Assembly (NCBI GenBank): GCA_035771165.1
Contig: JAWNZC010000024.1
Coordinates: 762,001 to 826,000, forward strand
DNA: 64,000 nucleotides
DNA from: Paragorgia papillata
Taxonomy: Eukaryota; Cnidaria; Anthozoa; Scleralcyonacea; Coralliidae
Reading direction: 5' to 3'
The notes under the pieces are model-generated. The model had not been told where the DNA came from, made no database searches, and worked only from the letters and a program-made list of their open reading frames with translations. Positions within the stretch are counted from its first letter, which is position 1. Every line of letters begins with the position of its first letter. The position numbers and the translations under genes are program-made. Shown here piece after piece: positions 34,945-46,411 of this stretch.

Positions 34945-36941
34945 AATATAACTACCATATGTCATTTAACTTCATCATCATATGTCATCATAACATAAAA
35001 TCACAGTGCTGAAATTAGAAAAAATAGTGCTGGACTAACATTCTTCCAGGGCATGTGCCAGTTTGCCACTTGTGATTATTCTGCTTACCTCTATCCTGGC
35101 ATCATTCTACAACCTGCTCCTGACTGTAACTCAGTTGGTAGAGTATTGAGCTAGTAAACCAAAGGTTGCAGGTGTCATTTTACATGTGGGGGTAACAGAT
35201 AGTGTGTTCTTACCTGATAATGGATTCCAGGGAGTCTAAAAATTCAAGATTTTCAGGAGGAGTATACCCCCTAGAAAGGTCACAGTAAAACAACAAGTTG
35301 CCCCAACACTCAACTAGCAAGGTTCATTACTCACGGTAGCACCTAGTATTTAAGTTATTACAGTGTTGATGACTACCAGTATGTACATATTTGTTATAAA
35401 CACTGCTCCTACTGGCCAGTATAACATTTAAACCTGTTGACAACCCATAACATTGTGTACACATTATATTAGTTATCTACACATGTTAAAATCTCAGCTG
35501 TGTAAACAGAGTTGTATATGGGGGGCAGTCGCCCTTACTGTCACCCTGCTACCCTGAGAAAATCTAAAATATGTTCTTTTATTAGGTTGATTAATTTTTT
35601 TATTGGTATTCATACAATTATATATTACAAGTGCTGAAAAAGTACTGAAATCATAAATTTATAAAATCCCTTGAGTGCACAAAAAATGCTCTTGCTGACA
35701 TTTTTGGACACTATTAACTTCAGTATTTGTCTAACTGCTCCCCTAGGTAAAAAATTCTGCGTACAGCCCTGCTTGTAAACTCTACTTGTGAACAAGATCT
35801 ATTTGCAACAGGTTTTGTACTACACTTGTCTGTGTTGTCTCCAACCTTGTGGCAGCTTGTTTCAATGCTGTCACAAGTAGTTGGAACAACCTATGACAAG
35901 CTCATTCACAGCAATTTGCTACAAAACTTGGTGCAGAGTTATCTCAAACATCCAGAACAAGTGGTGTGAATATAATGCAAGTTTTAACAAGGTTGAAAGG
36001 ACGGACACACATGTATTGTAAACAGCTTAAGAGTCAACATCAATTTTTCACACAACTACAAAGCTTTTTAATACTGTAATACAGCACAGCTAAGAAGCAA
36101 ATTAGGAATATAATGTACACTGATTTGTAAACAAGGGACCACATTTGATACATTTACTGTTACTAATTAAGCTTCTGTGTGTAAACTATGTTTCTTCTAG
36201 AATGACATGGCAAATTTCCCATGAAAGAGGTATGATTTATATACAAATATGTAAAAAGCACCCAGGAATGTTAAATACTTAATAATAGGCCACATGAAAA
36301 AAGTTCCTTGATTCTTGTCAACACTCAATTATCTCATTTTGAGTCCTGCCCAAACATATTCTTATATTTTGCAATAAAATATAAGTATGCCAACCCTGAC
36401 AATAGCCTGTGAATACAGACCACCCTCATCGGCCACTTCTTTTAAAGAATTGGAAAAAAGTTAATTTTTTTACATTTGATGTTTGAAGTTGAGAATTTCT
36501 GCCAAAACTGTGCTTTCACGATTATTTGTCCATAATAAGAAAAATAGGGACTGAATATGTACGTTTTGGTTTGTGACAGCTATTCATTTCTTGGAAGAAC
36601 AAAGTAACATAGAAACAGCTCCCTCTCCAATTTCGACTAATTCTACAGACTATTGTTTTCATATTTTGATACAAATAATTAAATATAAACCTCACACACC
36701 TCCTCAACATTTTGAAAATGTAGTGTTGAGAATTTTTTTCTCAGAGAAGCTAGTATAGCACAAGTTATTAGTACTATAGAACACAAGTTATTATTGTCAA
36801 TATACTAGTTATAAACTCCTTTTGAAACCAGTCTTGTAAACAAGTCTATTAAAGTGTTCTCGAAGCGGTCTTAAAATAATGGGATTATCTTTCAGACATA
36901 AAGTTGTTTACTACCAAAAGGTACAAACAATCTTCGCTATT

Positions 36942-38135
36942 TCAAGGTAATTGTTTTGACACCAAGGGTTTCCTAGGCCCAAGCTGACTTGCTGTACGTT
37001 CGGGTTGTCGGTTTATATAGTTTCTGATTTTCTCCTCCTCTGTGGGCCACGAACAAACAATGAAGAATGCAAGGGGTTGCATCACACAGGAGAAGTTATT
37101 CCCAGGCAGGAGAATTGGTAGGAATTTGCCGTTTGGGTTGCGACAAAAATTTTGGTACAAAGTACCAGTGATCAAAAAATCTAAAGTAAACTTCAGATTG
37201 AATTCCGACTGTTGAAACGAGTCGGTATTCTCATTTCTGTGATCAGAAATTTGCTTGATGATGTTGCTGCAGCAGATGATCACGTAGGCTGCTCGTTCAA
37301 CTCGATCTGTGAGCCAAGCCGTTGTAATTAGTTCTCCTCGGGGAAGATCATGGATCGTTTTCAGATTCCATTGCCCTTTCTTGGGTCCTTTTAGGTTCCG
37401 AACGAACGACACTAGCTTCTTCACAGCTTCAGTTTGACTGTCCACTCTGGAACTCACAATGAAGATTTCATCTTCTTTTTTCTTTGGCCGTTCTACGGGG
37501 GTAGCGTTCTTCGTTTCGAGGATTGGCTCCGGACAGCTATTCGACCTCTTGAAGAATATTCTCCTCGCGGCCTTGCTAAAGCTCTCTCTTAACGACTTCG
37601 ACCGTCCGTAACTATGCTTTTTAACTGCTTTTCTATTTGACTCGCTCTTGAATAAGTTTGACTCTTCGCGAACGGGAACAATTTCTGCTTGGTGCTCGGG
37701 CCACTCGGCAGAATCCTCGTTTTCATTCTGCGATTCTAAATAATCGAGCAATTCGTCGGCCGCGGAGTAAACCTGAGCGGCAACCATTGCATCGAGCAGG
37801 GCATCAAACGACGTCTTGTTTTCGTCGTTTGTCGTGTTCAGCCAACACTCGAGCAGTTCATGAGCTGGGTTTTTGTTTTTTGACAATTCGTCGATGGTAG
37901 TATACCTGTCGGGCGATATAAGAGGAATCGCCAGTCCCCTCCAGTTTCTGCCAAGACAAGAGTCGCCATTTAGTTCGAGACAAACTTCTTTGAGAGCCCC
38001 CGAATCAAGGAGATCTGAAGTGACGCATTTATTCAACACACAATAGCCTGCAGCTCTCTGTGTACTCGATGCACGATCTGATCTTTGCCTTAGTCGACCT
38101 CTTCTTTCATCGATAACTGATTTATAGTCTTCCAT
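36942..38135 (-). CDS. Act1/CIKS-like adaptor, Death + SEFIR protein, copy 2
   Basis: Single-exon frame of 397 residues from the ATG at 38135 (MEDYKSV). Death-like region about 40-133 and C-terminal SEFIR region about 220-373, with the motifs seen in copy 1 (DEIFIVSSR, VKKLVSFVRNL, AAYVIICCSN, KFLPILLPGN, CSWPTEEEKI). Between them lies a Ser/Lys/Arg-rich linker (KHSYGRSKSLRESFSKAARR) that copy 1 has lost. Probable role: intracellular adaptor passing a SEFIR-receptor signal on, as Act1 does for IL-17 receptors. I have not seen a TRAF-binding motif or U-box-like region with certainty. Both copies are on the minus strand 4.2 kb apart with near-identical 3' flanks. The full-length linker suggests this is the ancestral form. 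Confidence 0.8.
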   Translation of the reverse strand: MEDYKSVIDERRGRLRQRSDRASSTQRAAGYCVLNKCVTSDLLDSGALKEVCLELNGDSCLGRNWRGLAIPLISPDRYTTIDELSKNKNPAHELLECWLNTTNDENKTSFDALLDAMVAAQVYSAADELLDYLESQNENEDSAEWPEHQAEIVPVREESNLFKSESNRKAVKKHSYGRSKSLRESFSKAARRIFFKRSNSCPEPILETKNATPVERPKKKEDEIFIVSSRVDSQTEAVKKLVSFVRNLKGPKKGQWNLKTIHDLPRGELITTAWLTDRVERAAYVIICCSNIIKQISDHRNENTDSFQQSEFNLKFTLDFLITGTLYQNFCRNPNGKFLPILLPGNNFSCVMQPLAFFIVCSWPTEEEKIRNYINRQPERTASQLGPRKPLVSKQLP

Positions 38136-38847
38136 TATGATCAGCTTGCGAGCATTTTCCTTTCTTCTCTCAAAATACACGAATGTTGCGTGTAAACTGA
38201 ACAGAACTTTAATATACGAACACTTTATTGTGAGTGCATTGGGTTTGCTACGTCAATGGTTCCGGTGTTCGGAAGTCCTCGGCTGAGCGGGATACGGCGG
38301 GAGGGGTAGGACGCGACTTACATAAGTGCATAACTTAACACTTGTTTATTACACAAGCCGCGACTTGTTCAAAATAGACGTCGTATAAATGGGTCACGTC
38401 GCGTGTAATGTTGTGTAATGTAATGTAAGGTGAGTCTTGTGTTTATACTGGCTTACTGCGTCTTACTTGCTTACCAGTATCGGCTCTCGTAAAAATTTCC
38501 CGATTGGCTATAGAATCGCGATTCTAAAATTTAAACTATTTCATGCATGACGAGTAAAATCGTCTGGCATCAGACAGAGTAAAAAGGTATTAAAGTCGTT
38601 CCACAACAACAGTGCTGCTGTACAATGCCGCATGAAAGGGTCAAAATCTAAATTATAAGACATAACATATAAAGCTGGTCGTTTTAGACGTCTCGAAGAT
38701 TGTTGTTGTAAGTTTTTGTCGAAAATTTTAGATTCATATAAACTAAAAGATGTCGGACTGTCAGTTAAAGGTGATGTACAGTCCGTTCTGCGCATGTACG
38801 AAACTAATGTTTACATCTTTATTTACAAAAATAATACTACTAATACC

Positions 38848-38990
38848 TTATTCAAGATTGTAAGCTTTTCTTGGTTCCCATTCATTACTTGTACCCAAAA
38901 CAAAACATTTTCAGGAGACTCTCCTGAAAATGTTTTGTTTTGGGTACAAGTAATGAATGGGAACCAAGAAAAGCTTACAATCTTGAATAA
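38848..38990. repeat. perfect 143-bp palindrome
   Basis: The arms 38848-38917 and 38921-38990 are exact reverse complements (70 bp each) around a 3-base loop at 38918-38920. The left arm starts ttattcaagattgtaagc and reaches cattttcaggag. Confidence 0.97.
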
Positions 38991-39050
38991 TAGAAGAAAA
39001 TCAAATCCGAGGAGATATCCGTAAACTTACCTTGCAATATTGACAGCAAC

Positions 39051-39233
39051 ATTGCAATGTTGACTTGCAAACGGTCCACTGCGATTTCTTAGCAAGTTCA
39101 ATTCCTAAAAATTCCCATTTTAATTATCGAATATATATGAAATTCTATTGAAGAATTAACTCTAAGTAAACATCGTGTTATGTGAAATTTGTCAAGGAAT
39201 CGCCGTGTACCGTTTGCAAGTCAACATTGCAAT
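39051..39233. mobile_element. short inverted-repeat element
   Basis: attgcaatgttgacttgcaa at the left and ttgcaagtcaacattgcaat at the right, with accgt/acggt just inside. Non-coding interior. Confidence 0.8.
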
Positions 39234-40368
39234 CATTTTCGGCTTTGTTAAGCTTTAAATGTATTAAATGTCTATAAGAACACGAAACGTTAACCGGGCA
39301 TGGTTAGATGTAGCCATGTAGGCTTTATCTTATACAATTTAAAGCCATCTCCTGTGTAAAAATAGAAATTCGGCATTTCGGCTGTTTTTGCGATGGTTCT
39401 TGGCTGTTCTGGATTTGCTGTATATGGCCGCGTAGAGGTTGGAACTGACGTCCAAAAATACCCATTTTTTGCCTCACTTTTTGATTAATTGGTATCACTG
39501 GGTATTACTTATAGGTACAACCCTATCCTGACGTCCAAGATTGTCTCCTGCATCTAGAAAGTTCTTTATTCCAGCTATGCCCCATGGCAAGGTCACTTGC
39601 GGTCATCAAGGTCGGAAGTAAACACTAATCGACATGTTCAGTATAAGTGTCAACTGTCAATGACTGATGTCCGCAATTCAGTGACCAGCAATCTCATTCT
39701 GTCGAATTTTGTAGATTATGACTATATTAGACGGCCGGCCAACCTCAATAAAAGTGCCTGGAAAACACCTTTGATGGCATTTCGTGTTACAAGCAGGCAA
39801 CCACCACAGAAATGTAGCTTAGACTTCGACAAAGACGACTAGGCCGGTTGCCATCCGAGTTTCGGGATTTTTAGGTGAAAATTTTGAGGTTTTTTACAGC
39901 TATTTCACGCGCTACGAGCTGGATTGAAAATTCCAAGTTCGGTTTCCCTAGCAACAATTTCGTTCGGGTACTTTCTTGTGATTGGCCAGGTTATAATTAC
40001 ATAGCCAATGAGAACACGCGAATCAAAACAAGCCCCCCGGCACATAGATACCGGCGCATTTCATGCAAATTTAATATTCGATCTCAAGTTTTTATATTGA
40101 GCGAAATCAGGCTATTATTTTATTGCAAGAAGGCAAAAGTACAACAACTGAAAGTTTGTATGAGATTGTAGATATATTCAAGCGTTTATTGTTATAAAAT
40201 ATTATTACAATATCGTAATTTTATTGGGTGTTGACATCTATCTTGTCGGGGTGTTGAGAGGTGCAGATTTGACTTTGTCAATTTGACATCGTTTGGCGTT
40301 TTTATTTAAAAAGTTTACTGTTTTATACTCGTGTACAACAAAGCGACTAAATAAATAAATGTTAAACA

Positions 40369-40542
40369 ATGGCTTCAACATCGGGTTCGAAACGTAAACT
40401 GCCGAATATAATCCCCGTTACGGTTTTAAAAAAGAAGAAGGAAGAATCGGAGTATTCTCTAGACGCTTGTTTGTTTTGCCAAAAACCCAGTGACCTGTGT
40501 TGTTTCTCTGCAGATGGAAGAGAGTTGTACAATCTGCAATAG
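40369..40542 (+). pseudogene. N-terminal fragment of element-encoded protein, CxxC-containing
   Basis: ATG at 40369, TAG at 40540. It reads MASTSGSKRKLPN, a KKKKEES patch, then ACLFCQKPSDLCCF. A Ser/Lys-rich start followed by a CxxC pair suggests a zinc-binding element protein. The frame is closed by a stop after ELYNLQ, while related sequence (KGIKRRYISSIIDR) continues past the stop, so the gene is broken. Function unknown. Confidence 0.5.
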
Positions 40543-41089
40543 AAAAAAAAGGGAATTAAACGACGTTACATAAGTAGCATAATTGATAGGGTACTTCTGC
40601 TTCACATCATTGGCAATAACCAAAATTGTTCGGATGTAAAATGGCATCATGCATATTAAAGTCGAGCTAAGCAGTCATCTCTATTCCCTTGTCCATCTAT
40701 TATTTAACCTTACTTACCTTTCTTTGACACTGTACCCAGCACTTCAAATGATACTTACTGTACCCTCTGCTACTACTAATATTTGCCAGTCTGACATGCA
40801 TGGTAGAATCTAATTCTGACAGATCTATTATTTTTTGGGAGAGCTCCATTGTTGCACTTGGCAAAACATACACACCTTCCAGTCAATAGCTTTTTTCCTG
40901 TTAGTACTTAGACCTTTTGTACAATTCAAGTCTGCTTTATAGGCCATGTGTATGATATGGGAAGGGTCTGGCTTTACTACACCAAAATGTGTCCAAAAAA
41001 AATGTTGAACTTCCACAATGGTATACTACATGGTGAAGTTCTTTTTACAACAATGTTAAACAACTACTAGGTGAAAAGGTCAAAAGGCT

Positions 41090-41980
41090 GGTTTTGTTTG
41101 ACCGATTGATGCAAGCTAGATCACACCTCCTCATATACCCCAGTGATAAGTCTAATTTTGTTATTGCTGAACATTGGACTACTGAACAGGTTACAGTAGA
41201 CAATGAGTTCGTTGCTGATGACAACTCTGATGAAGTTGTTCCTCTGCAAAATAACATGTTAGTAGATTTGATCCATACTGCCCTACACATCCAAAATGAT
41301 TTGGAAAAAATGCCAGGTCATAATGCATGCTGGATGGACTGGCATTGACCAAGAGCATGTCACCAGAGTTATACCAGATAGCTTGTACCTTTTAATTCAA
41401 TTTGCTTTTGGTGCAAATGAATGAAGATTGTTTGCAGATCATTTGTGATTCATTCTTCAATTGGTTTGGCAACCGAAGACGATTTGGTGCGACTATTTCA
41501 GCAGCAATTAAGGTGCTATTTGAAAGAGACAAGAGAGTGAGATTTCAGCCATGGGATATTCTTCTCAGTCTTTGGAAGCCCAAACCAAACTCTTGACAGC
41601 AGTGTATACTTTCAACACTTGGCTATACAGACAGACAAGAATCTCTAATTTCATGGACTATCTGAATAACTAACTCTGGCTTTCAACCAAAACACTGGGG
41701 AAAATTGGCCAAATGTCTGGAAGAACATCTCGGTTGTTGTTCAAATGGTTGTTGTTCAAATGGTCGCTGTGAAAAGTCTTCTGCTGCCAAATACATCTGG
41801 GCAACGGACCACAAAATTATTTGGAAAGAAGCTTCTCTCATCTGTACTGAAGATAACTACTTCTCTGCTTGGATTAGGAAATCAACAAGAATTCACAAGC
41901 ATCAAACTATTTCTCAAGAAGGCCAACCTCTCAACGATAATAGGACAGCACTTTTCAAAATAATTAAAAGCTTACCATAA
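41090..41980 (+). pseudogene. decayed ORF of a repetitive cnidarian-type protein family
   Basis: Several short frames join across stops and shifts: FDRLMQARSHLLIYPSDKS, then DQEHVTRVIPDSLYLLIQF, then a region reading NYFSRRPTSQR. The VIPDSLYLL.QF..G block is one I associate with a multicopy protein family of unknown function in coral and anemone annotations; this is memory, not a search. Too damaged to be expressed as a protein. Confidence 0.45.
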
Positions 41981-42978
41981 GCTTTAGCGAACACAAATAC
42001 GGTAAACAAATATTGTTAAACGAAATCAGAATAAAATATAAAACTTAAAGACAGTACACACATTTACCAGATCCAAGGTACAATATTTATGTTTAAGTGA
42101 TAAGTCATAACGAACAACAACTCAGTTTGGTTCGCTAGCTCTGGGACGACTGCTTTGCTTTAAAAGGAAATATATTATGGTTGTATCTGCAAATTACCAA
42201 AACCAACTGTAGCCCATAATATAAAGGACTTTACCGTAGCTACCAAATCCAAAAAAATTATAAAACTTTACAAATTTACCTTCTTGTCGCCTTTCTTCGA
42301 GGTGTTGTGTTCAAATTTAGGTGTATCCACGCCATGTTTCTTGTTTGTTTGTCATTGTGGCCGATGCGAATTATGACATCCGAAACTTTACACGCGCTGA
42401 TTGGATGACAGAAAACATTAGCCAATCATCGTAAAACATTAGGACTCATTTCATTACTTCACCAAATTTCCATCTGTCGTCGACGCGGAACATCAAAGCC
42501 GTAGTGTGCTTTCAAAAAACTCCAAATTTTTATATTGAAATCCCGAATTACGGATGGCAACCCCCCAATCCTTCAAAGTAAACACTATTCGATACGATCT
42601 AGCGTGGTTGCCTGCTTGTAACAAAGAATGCCATCAACAGTAATATTTTGGATCCTTGGCCGGCCGTCTATATCCTCTCCTGAGCGTCTGTCGACCTTGC
42701 TGGATTTTTTCCCCCAAGGTCGTAGACTTTCTGACGTAATTACACCATGATTTCTGACGTTTTGATTGTGTGTTCTATCATCCGGTCTTTTTGTATTGTA
42801 GTTAATTCTTGGAATTATCGCAACGGGCGTCCAGACCTTACTGGGAACAGTCGTTGTAACGTCGTGTTTCTTTGAAACACGTTGCCATTTTATTCACTTG
42901 AAAACATTCCTGAATCCCCATGACTGAAGCGGCAGTCTGATCACCCGTGAGATGCTCTACTGAGCATTGAGCTACTGG

Positions 42979-43447
42979 GGGCTACGTCCACACTATATAG
43001 ACCGTTTTCACTCACGTGATCGGTGGCCCCATTGGGGTGGTGAAACAATACGAAATATTTGAATAAGAAAGAGCTAATTCCCATACCGTACACCAATATG
43101 GCCGCCATTTCATTGTTTTGGTACACCAATATGGCCGCCGTGACGTCAGATGAAAACGCTCTATACGTTTTCGTAGCGTTTTCATATTGTTCTCCGTCTT
43201 CAAGGGAATAGAAAACAATGGTCTACTTACCTGAAACAATATGAAAACGCTACGAAAAGGTATGGATCGTTTTCACTCACGTGATCGGTGGACCCATGGG
43301 AGTGGTAAAACAATGCGAAATATTTGAATAAGAATAGCGCTGTACACTAATGGTACACCAATACGGCCGCCATTTCATTGTTTCGGTACACCAATATGGC
43401 CGCCGTGACGTCAGGTGAAAACGATCTATACGTGTGGACGTAAGCCT
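42979..43447. mobile_element. composite MITE bounded by GGCTACGTCCACAC, holding two copies of family M
   Basis: ggctacgtccacac (42979) faces gtgtggacgtaagcc (43432-43446). Inside are two copies of a roughly 165-bp unit (43001-43163 and 43266-43432) with cgttttcactcacgtgatcg at one end and gtgacgtcaggtgaaaacg at the other, plus a gcgttttcatattgtt / aacaatatgaaaacgc hairpin between them. Family M recurs inverted at 58640-58806. Confidence 0.8.
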
Positions 43448-43822
43448 TAATTTCCCAGGTGTATAAAACCGTGTTTTATTACGCATCCGTGGCTCAGAGG
43501 TGTTTAGGGCTTTCAAACTACTACACTGAATAAGTTGTTTGAACAGAATACTAATTCATTTTCGGGTTTTTTTTTATACACACTGCAGATAATTTGCCTC
43601 GTGTGAACAGGCTCTGAAAGATAACTTGAAGTGTATGCATGATGAAAATATTTAAAAGCTTTTTCTCTTCCTGTTTAACTTATGTGCTGATTAATTTATA
43701 ACGCAGCGCTTTTAGGGCTTTCAAACTACTACAATAGGTTGTTTTAAAAGAATACTAATTCATTTTCTAAGGGTTCCGGTGATTTTTTTATACACACTAT
43801 AGTATGACGCGTTTTTCGTGCC

Positions 43823-43971
43823 AATGAAGTTCTTCTATTCAATGCTATAGTTCAGAAACATGCAATTCTTCATTCAAACATTCAAATCCTTCAATTCAAA
43901 TATGTGATTGAATGTTTGAATGAAGAATTGCGTGCATGTTTGAACTAAAACATTGAATATACGAACTTCAT
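43823..43971. mobile_element. short foldback element
   Basis: atgaagttcttctattcaatg-type left arm against cattgaatatacgaacttcat; inner caattcttcattcaaacatt against aatgtttgaatgaagaattg. Confidence 0.75.
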
Positions 43972-44748
43972 GTTTGAAGTATGGGGGGTATATATAGGGT
44001 TATCCCTATCCCTGAGATATGTTAAAAAAGTAAACCGTTCACACGAGATCGCGATAACTCGGGGGATAGGGATAACCGCGGATAACTCAGTCTAAGCAAC
44101 CCTAGGGCCAGATCGTGTTTAAAACTCTACCTCCATGTGAAAGCTATCACCCAGGTTGTCTCGGGGGATGGGGTCAACTTTTGTATAATTACGCATGCGT
44201 AATTATGCTGTTGCCTGGGATAACTCGGGGTGAAGTGTTCACATGAAGCTACACCAAGTTGTTGGGACTTGGGAGAGTTTGTCTTAAAAACATGTTGTTT
44301 TGGAAATTGTTTACATGGTTGCCAAGATATGACAGTCACCCCCCATGGTGAATAGACTAGAGCGTACTTTTATAAACATGATAACTAAATAAATAATTAT
44401 GATAACAATCTGAAATACAGTAAAAACCTGTATAAAATACAGTATACGAACCTTTAGGTTTTCCCAAGTTAGCCTGAAAAGGTTCTTATATATTTGGTGT
44501 CTACTAAGAATTTAGGCTATTTAGCTATCGGGTTCTTAAATAAGTTCTTATTTCCTGTAGGAGGGCCTGCCCGCAGGCTATATTTCCTGTAAAACACTTG
44601 TCAGTCAATGTTTTTCGGATCACCTGACCATCTGAACGGTCATCTGAATGAAGCTCGAAAACATTTTTCAAACATTTTTGGAGTACTAGTATTTACTGGA
44701 ACTACCTGTACACTGTACTTGTTGACTAACTTACTGTTATTGATAAGA

Positions 44749-45000
44749 GTCGACCATTGAACTAAAAATAACTGGAACGCTACGTTCAGTAAACTGCGCA
44801 TACAAATCTTGAAGCCAAAATTTGACTCCCATGAAGCCAGTTTTGACTCCCAGACACGCACTTCCACGCGTGTTTCTACTTTTTTTGTTTTGGCCGTGTT
44901 TGTTTTTTTCGTGGAAAGGCTGGGTACGACTTGCATAATTTGGCTTCAAACTTCCGGTTGAACGTAGCGTTCCAGTTATTTTTAGTTCAATGGAGTCGAC
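44749..45000. mobile_element. inverted-repeat element with long arms
   Basis: ccattgaactaaaaataact and agttatttttagttcaatgg, extended by ggaacgctacgttca / tgaacgtagcgttcc. The middle holds gttttgactcccagacacg and tttttgttttggccgtg; no gene. Confidence 0.82.
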
Positions 45001-45023
45001 TAATACTCACTGAAACTATAATA

Positions 45024-45112
45024 AATCTATTGTTTGTTTGTTTGTTTGTTTGTTTGTTTGTTTGTTTGTTTGTTTGTTTGTTTGTTTGTTTGTTTGTTTG
45101 TCTGTCTGTCGC
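45024..45112. repeat. (TTTG)n microsatellite
   Basis: About 20 tttg units, ending in tctg variants. Confidence 0.97.
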
Positions 45113-46411
45113 CAGGATATCTCAAAAACTATTGTACCGTTCATGAAAGTTTGCAGAAGGGTTGGCCATAGACCAACGACCCATCCATTATATTTTGGTT
45201 GAATTTAGTCAAAATTTGGATGAGAAATTAATAAAAATCTGACCGCAAGATTCTCCGTGTAGAGGAAATGCTTGATTGCGCTCACTATCTTATTTTATGC
45301 AAATATTTTTGCATAATTTTGGTACGAGTGCATTCAAGCATTTTATTCATACATGCATGTGTTGGTCTCGTGAGCTAGTCTGGTTAGCGGGATGGCCCGT
45401 TTTCTTTTTAATTAAACATATCTAATAACCCGTTGGCGGAGATATATGCAGTCTCTGACTGCCCTTTAGTTTTATTTGCTATTTCCCCCCGATTTTCCAA
45501 ATAAGAACCTAGTTTAATTTTTAGACCAGGGGGGAGCAGTGAGAGCCGCAGTTCCCCCCCCCCTTTAATATAAAACAACAGACATGTATAAACTACAAAA
45601 CTGATGCAATATGCCATTGTGTCAGGAAATAAACTGTAAACAGTGTATTCAATCTACTGAGTGTATGCATTTTGAGTATCTATGTGACGTTTGCGTGTTT
45701 TGAGTATTTTATATGACGTTTTTTAACCTTTACTGTGTGTAAAATCTTCCTCCAAAAGTCAGGAAATGGCATTTCAGCGACTCTCGATTTCAAAATTTCC
45801 CGGGGGAGCATGCCCCCGGACCTCCTAAAAATTTATTTTGATTTCGGCTCCCCCCCTTTCAAAATCCTGCCTACGTCCCTGTTTTAGGCTGAGCAGGTTC
45901 TTATATAATGGGTTGAAATGCCAAAATTTTAGCCTACAGGTTCTTATATGCGTTTTTTTACTGTAACTTTTATTTCGTCACATACAACATAATATCTTGG
46001 AGGTGATTAGTTGAACTAGAATCTTTTTTGACACGATGTTTTGATGACTTTTCAATTATATCGTCAGGTTCTAACCAATTAGATGTTCTTCTTCGAGAAA
46101 GCTTGTTAATTTCTAAGTTTAAACCCTCTCTTAACGCTAACATTAGATCATTTCCCTTAGCACTCTTTTAGAAGTTGTTGGGGTTTTTTTCTTTACGGTG
46201 TGGTGTCTCTTCACCAGTTTGACAATTCATTTGTCTTACATCACCTTTTCTGTCACCTTGTCTGTCACCTTATCACTTTCTATTTATGTAACTAGTTAAG
46301 CTATTTAAGTCACCTTCATGTATGTATATTTATCACTCTGATGATGTTACGTGTAGTAACGAAACGTTAGTAAATATTTTCAAAATTATTTAGTGTTATG
46401 GTTTTCTTTAA
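45113..46411. other. intergenic, repeat fragments only
   Basis: No gene. It contains a GC-skewed patch (45776-45880: cccgggggagcatgcccccg, then ggctcccccc), a fragment at 45885-45965 related to the CAGTAAAAACC mariner-like family, and a hammerhead-like core at 46338-46365. Confidence 0.5.

Larger units (their letters stand above)
33113..38537. repeat. segmental duplication, unit 2 (with Act1-like copy 2)
   Basis: Head-to-tail copy of unit 1, starting with the same ctttgtcaacggaaatagatg and ending cccgattggctatagaatcg. It is about 0.7 kb longer because of a foldback element at 33794-33981, a TA-flanked MITE at 34795-34944, and the extra linker codons in the gene. Confidence 0.88.
39726..42675 (+). 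mobile_element. decayed DNA element with imperfect ~160-bp terminal inverted repeats
   Basis: agacggccggccaa at the left and ttggccggccgtct at the right bound arms that also share gatggcatt..gttacaagcaggcaacc and ggttgccatccg..tcgggattt. The interior holds a short intact N-terminal ORF and a stop-ridden remainder in the same orientation. The target duplication is unclear. Confidence 0.7.

Noticed and set aside
40041..42000. Intact new gene on the plus strand
   Set aside because: Similarity continues across several stops and shifts; a decayed element ORF is the better explanation.
42930..42985. tRNA-like sequence on the minus strand (gtagctcaatgctcagtagagc)
   Set aside because: Only an A-box-like word; no acceptor or T-arm pairing could be drawn.
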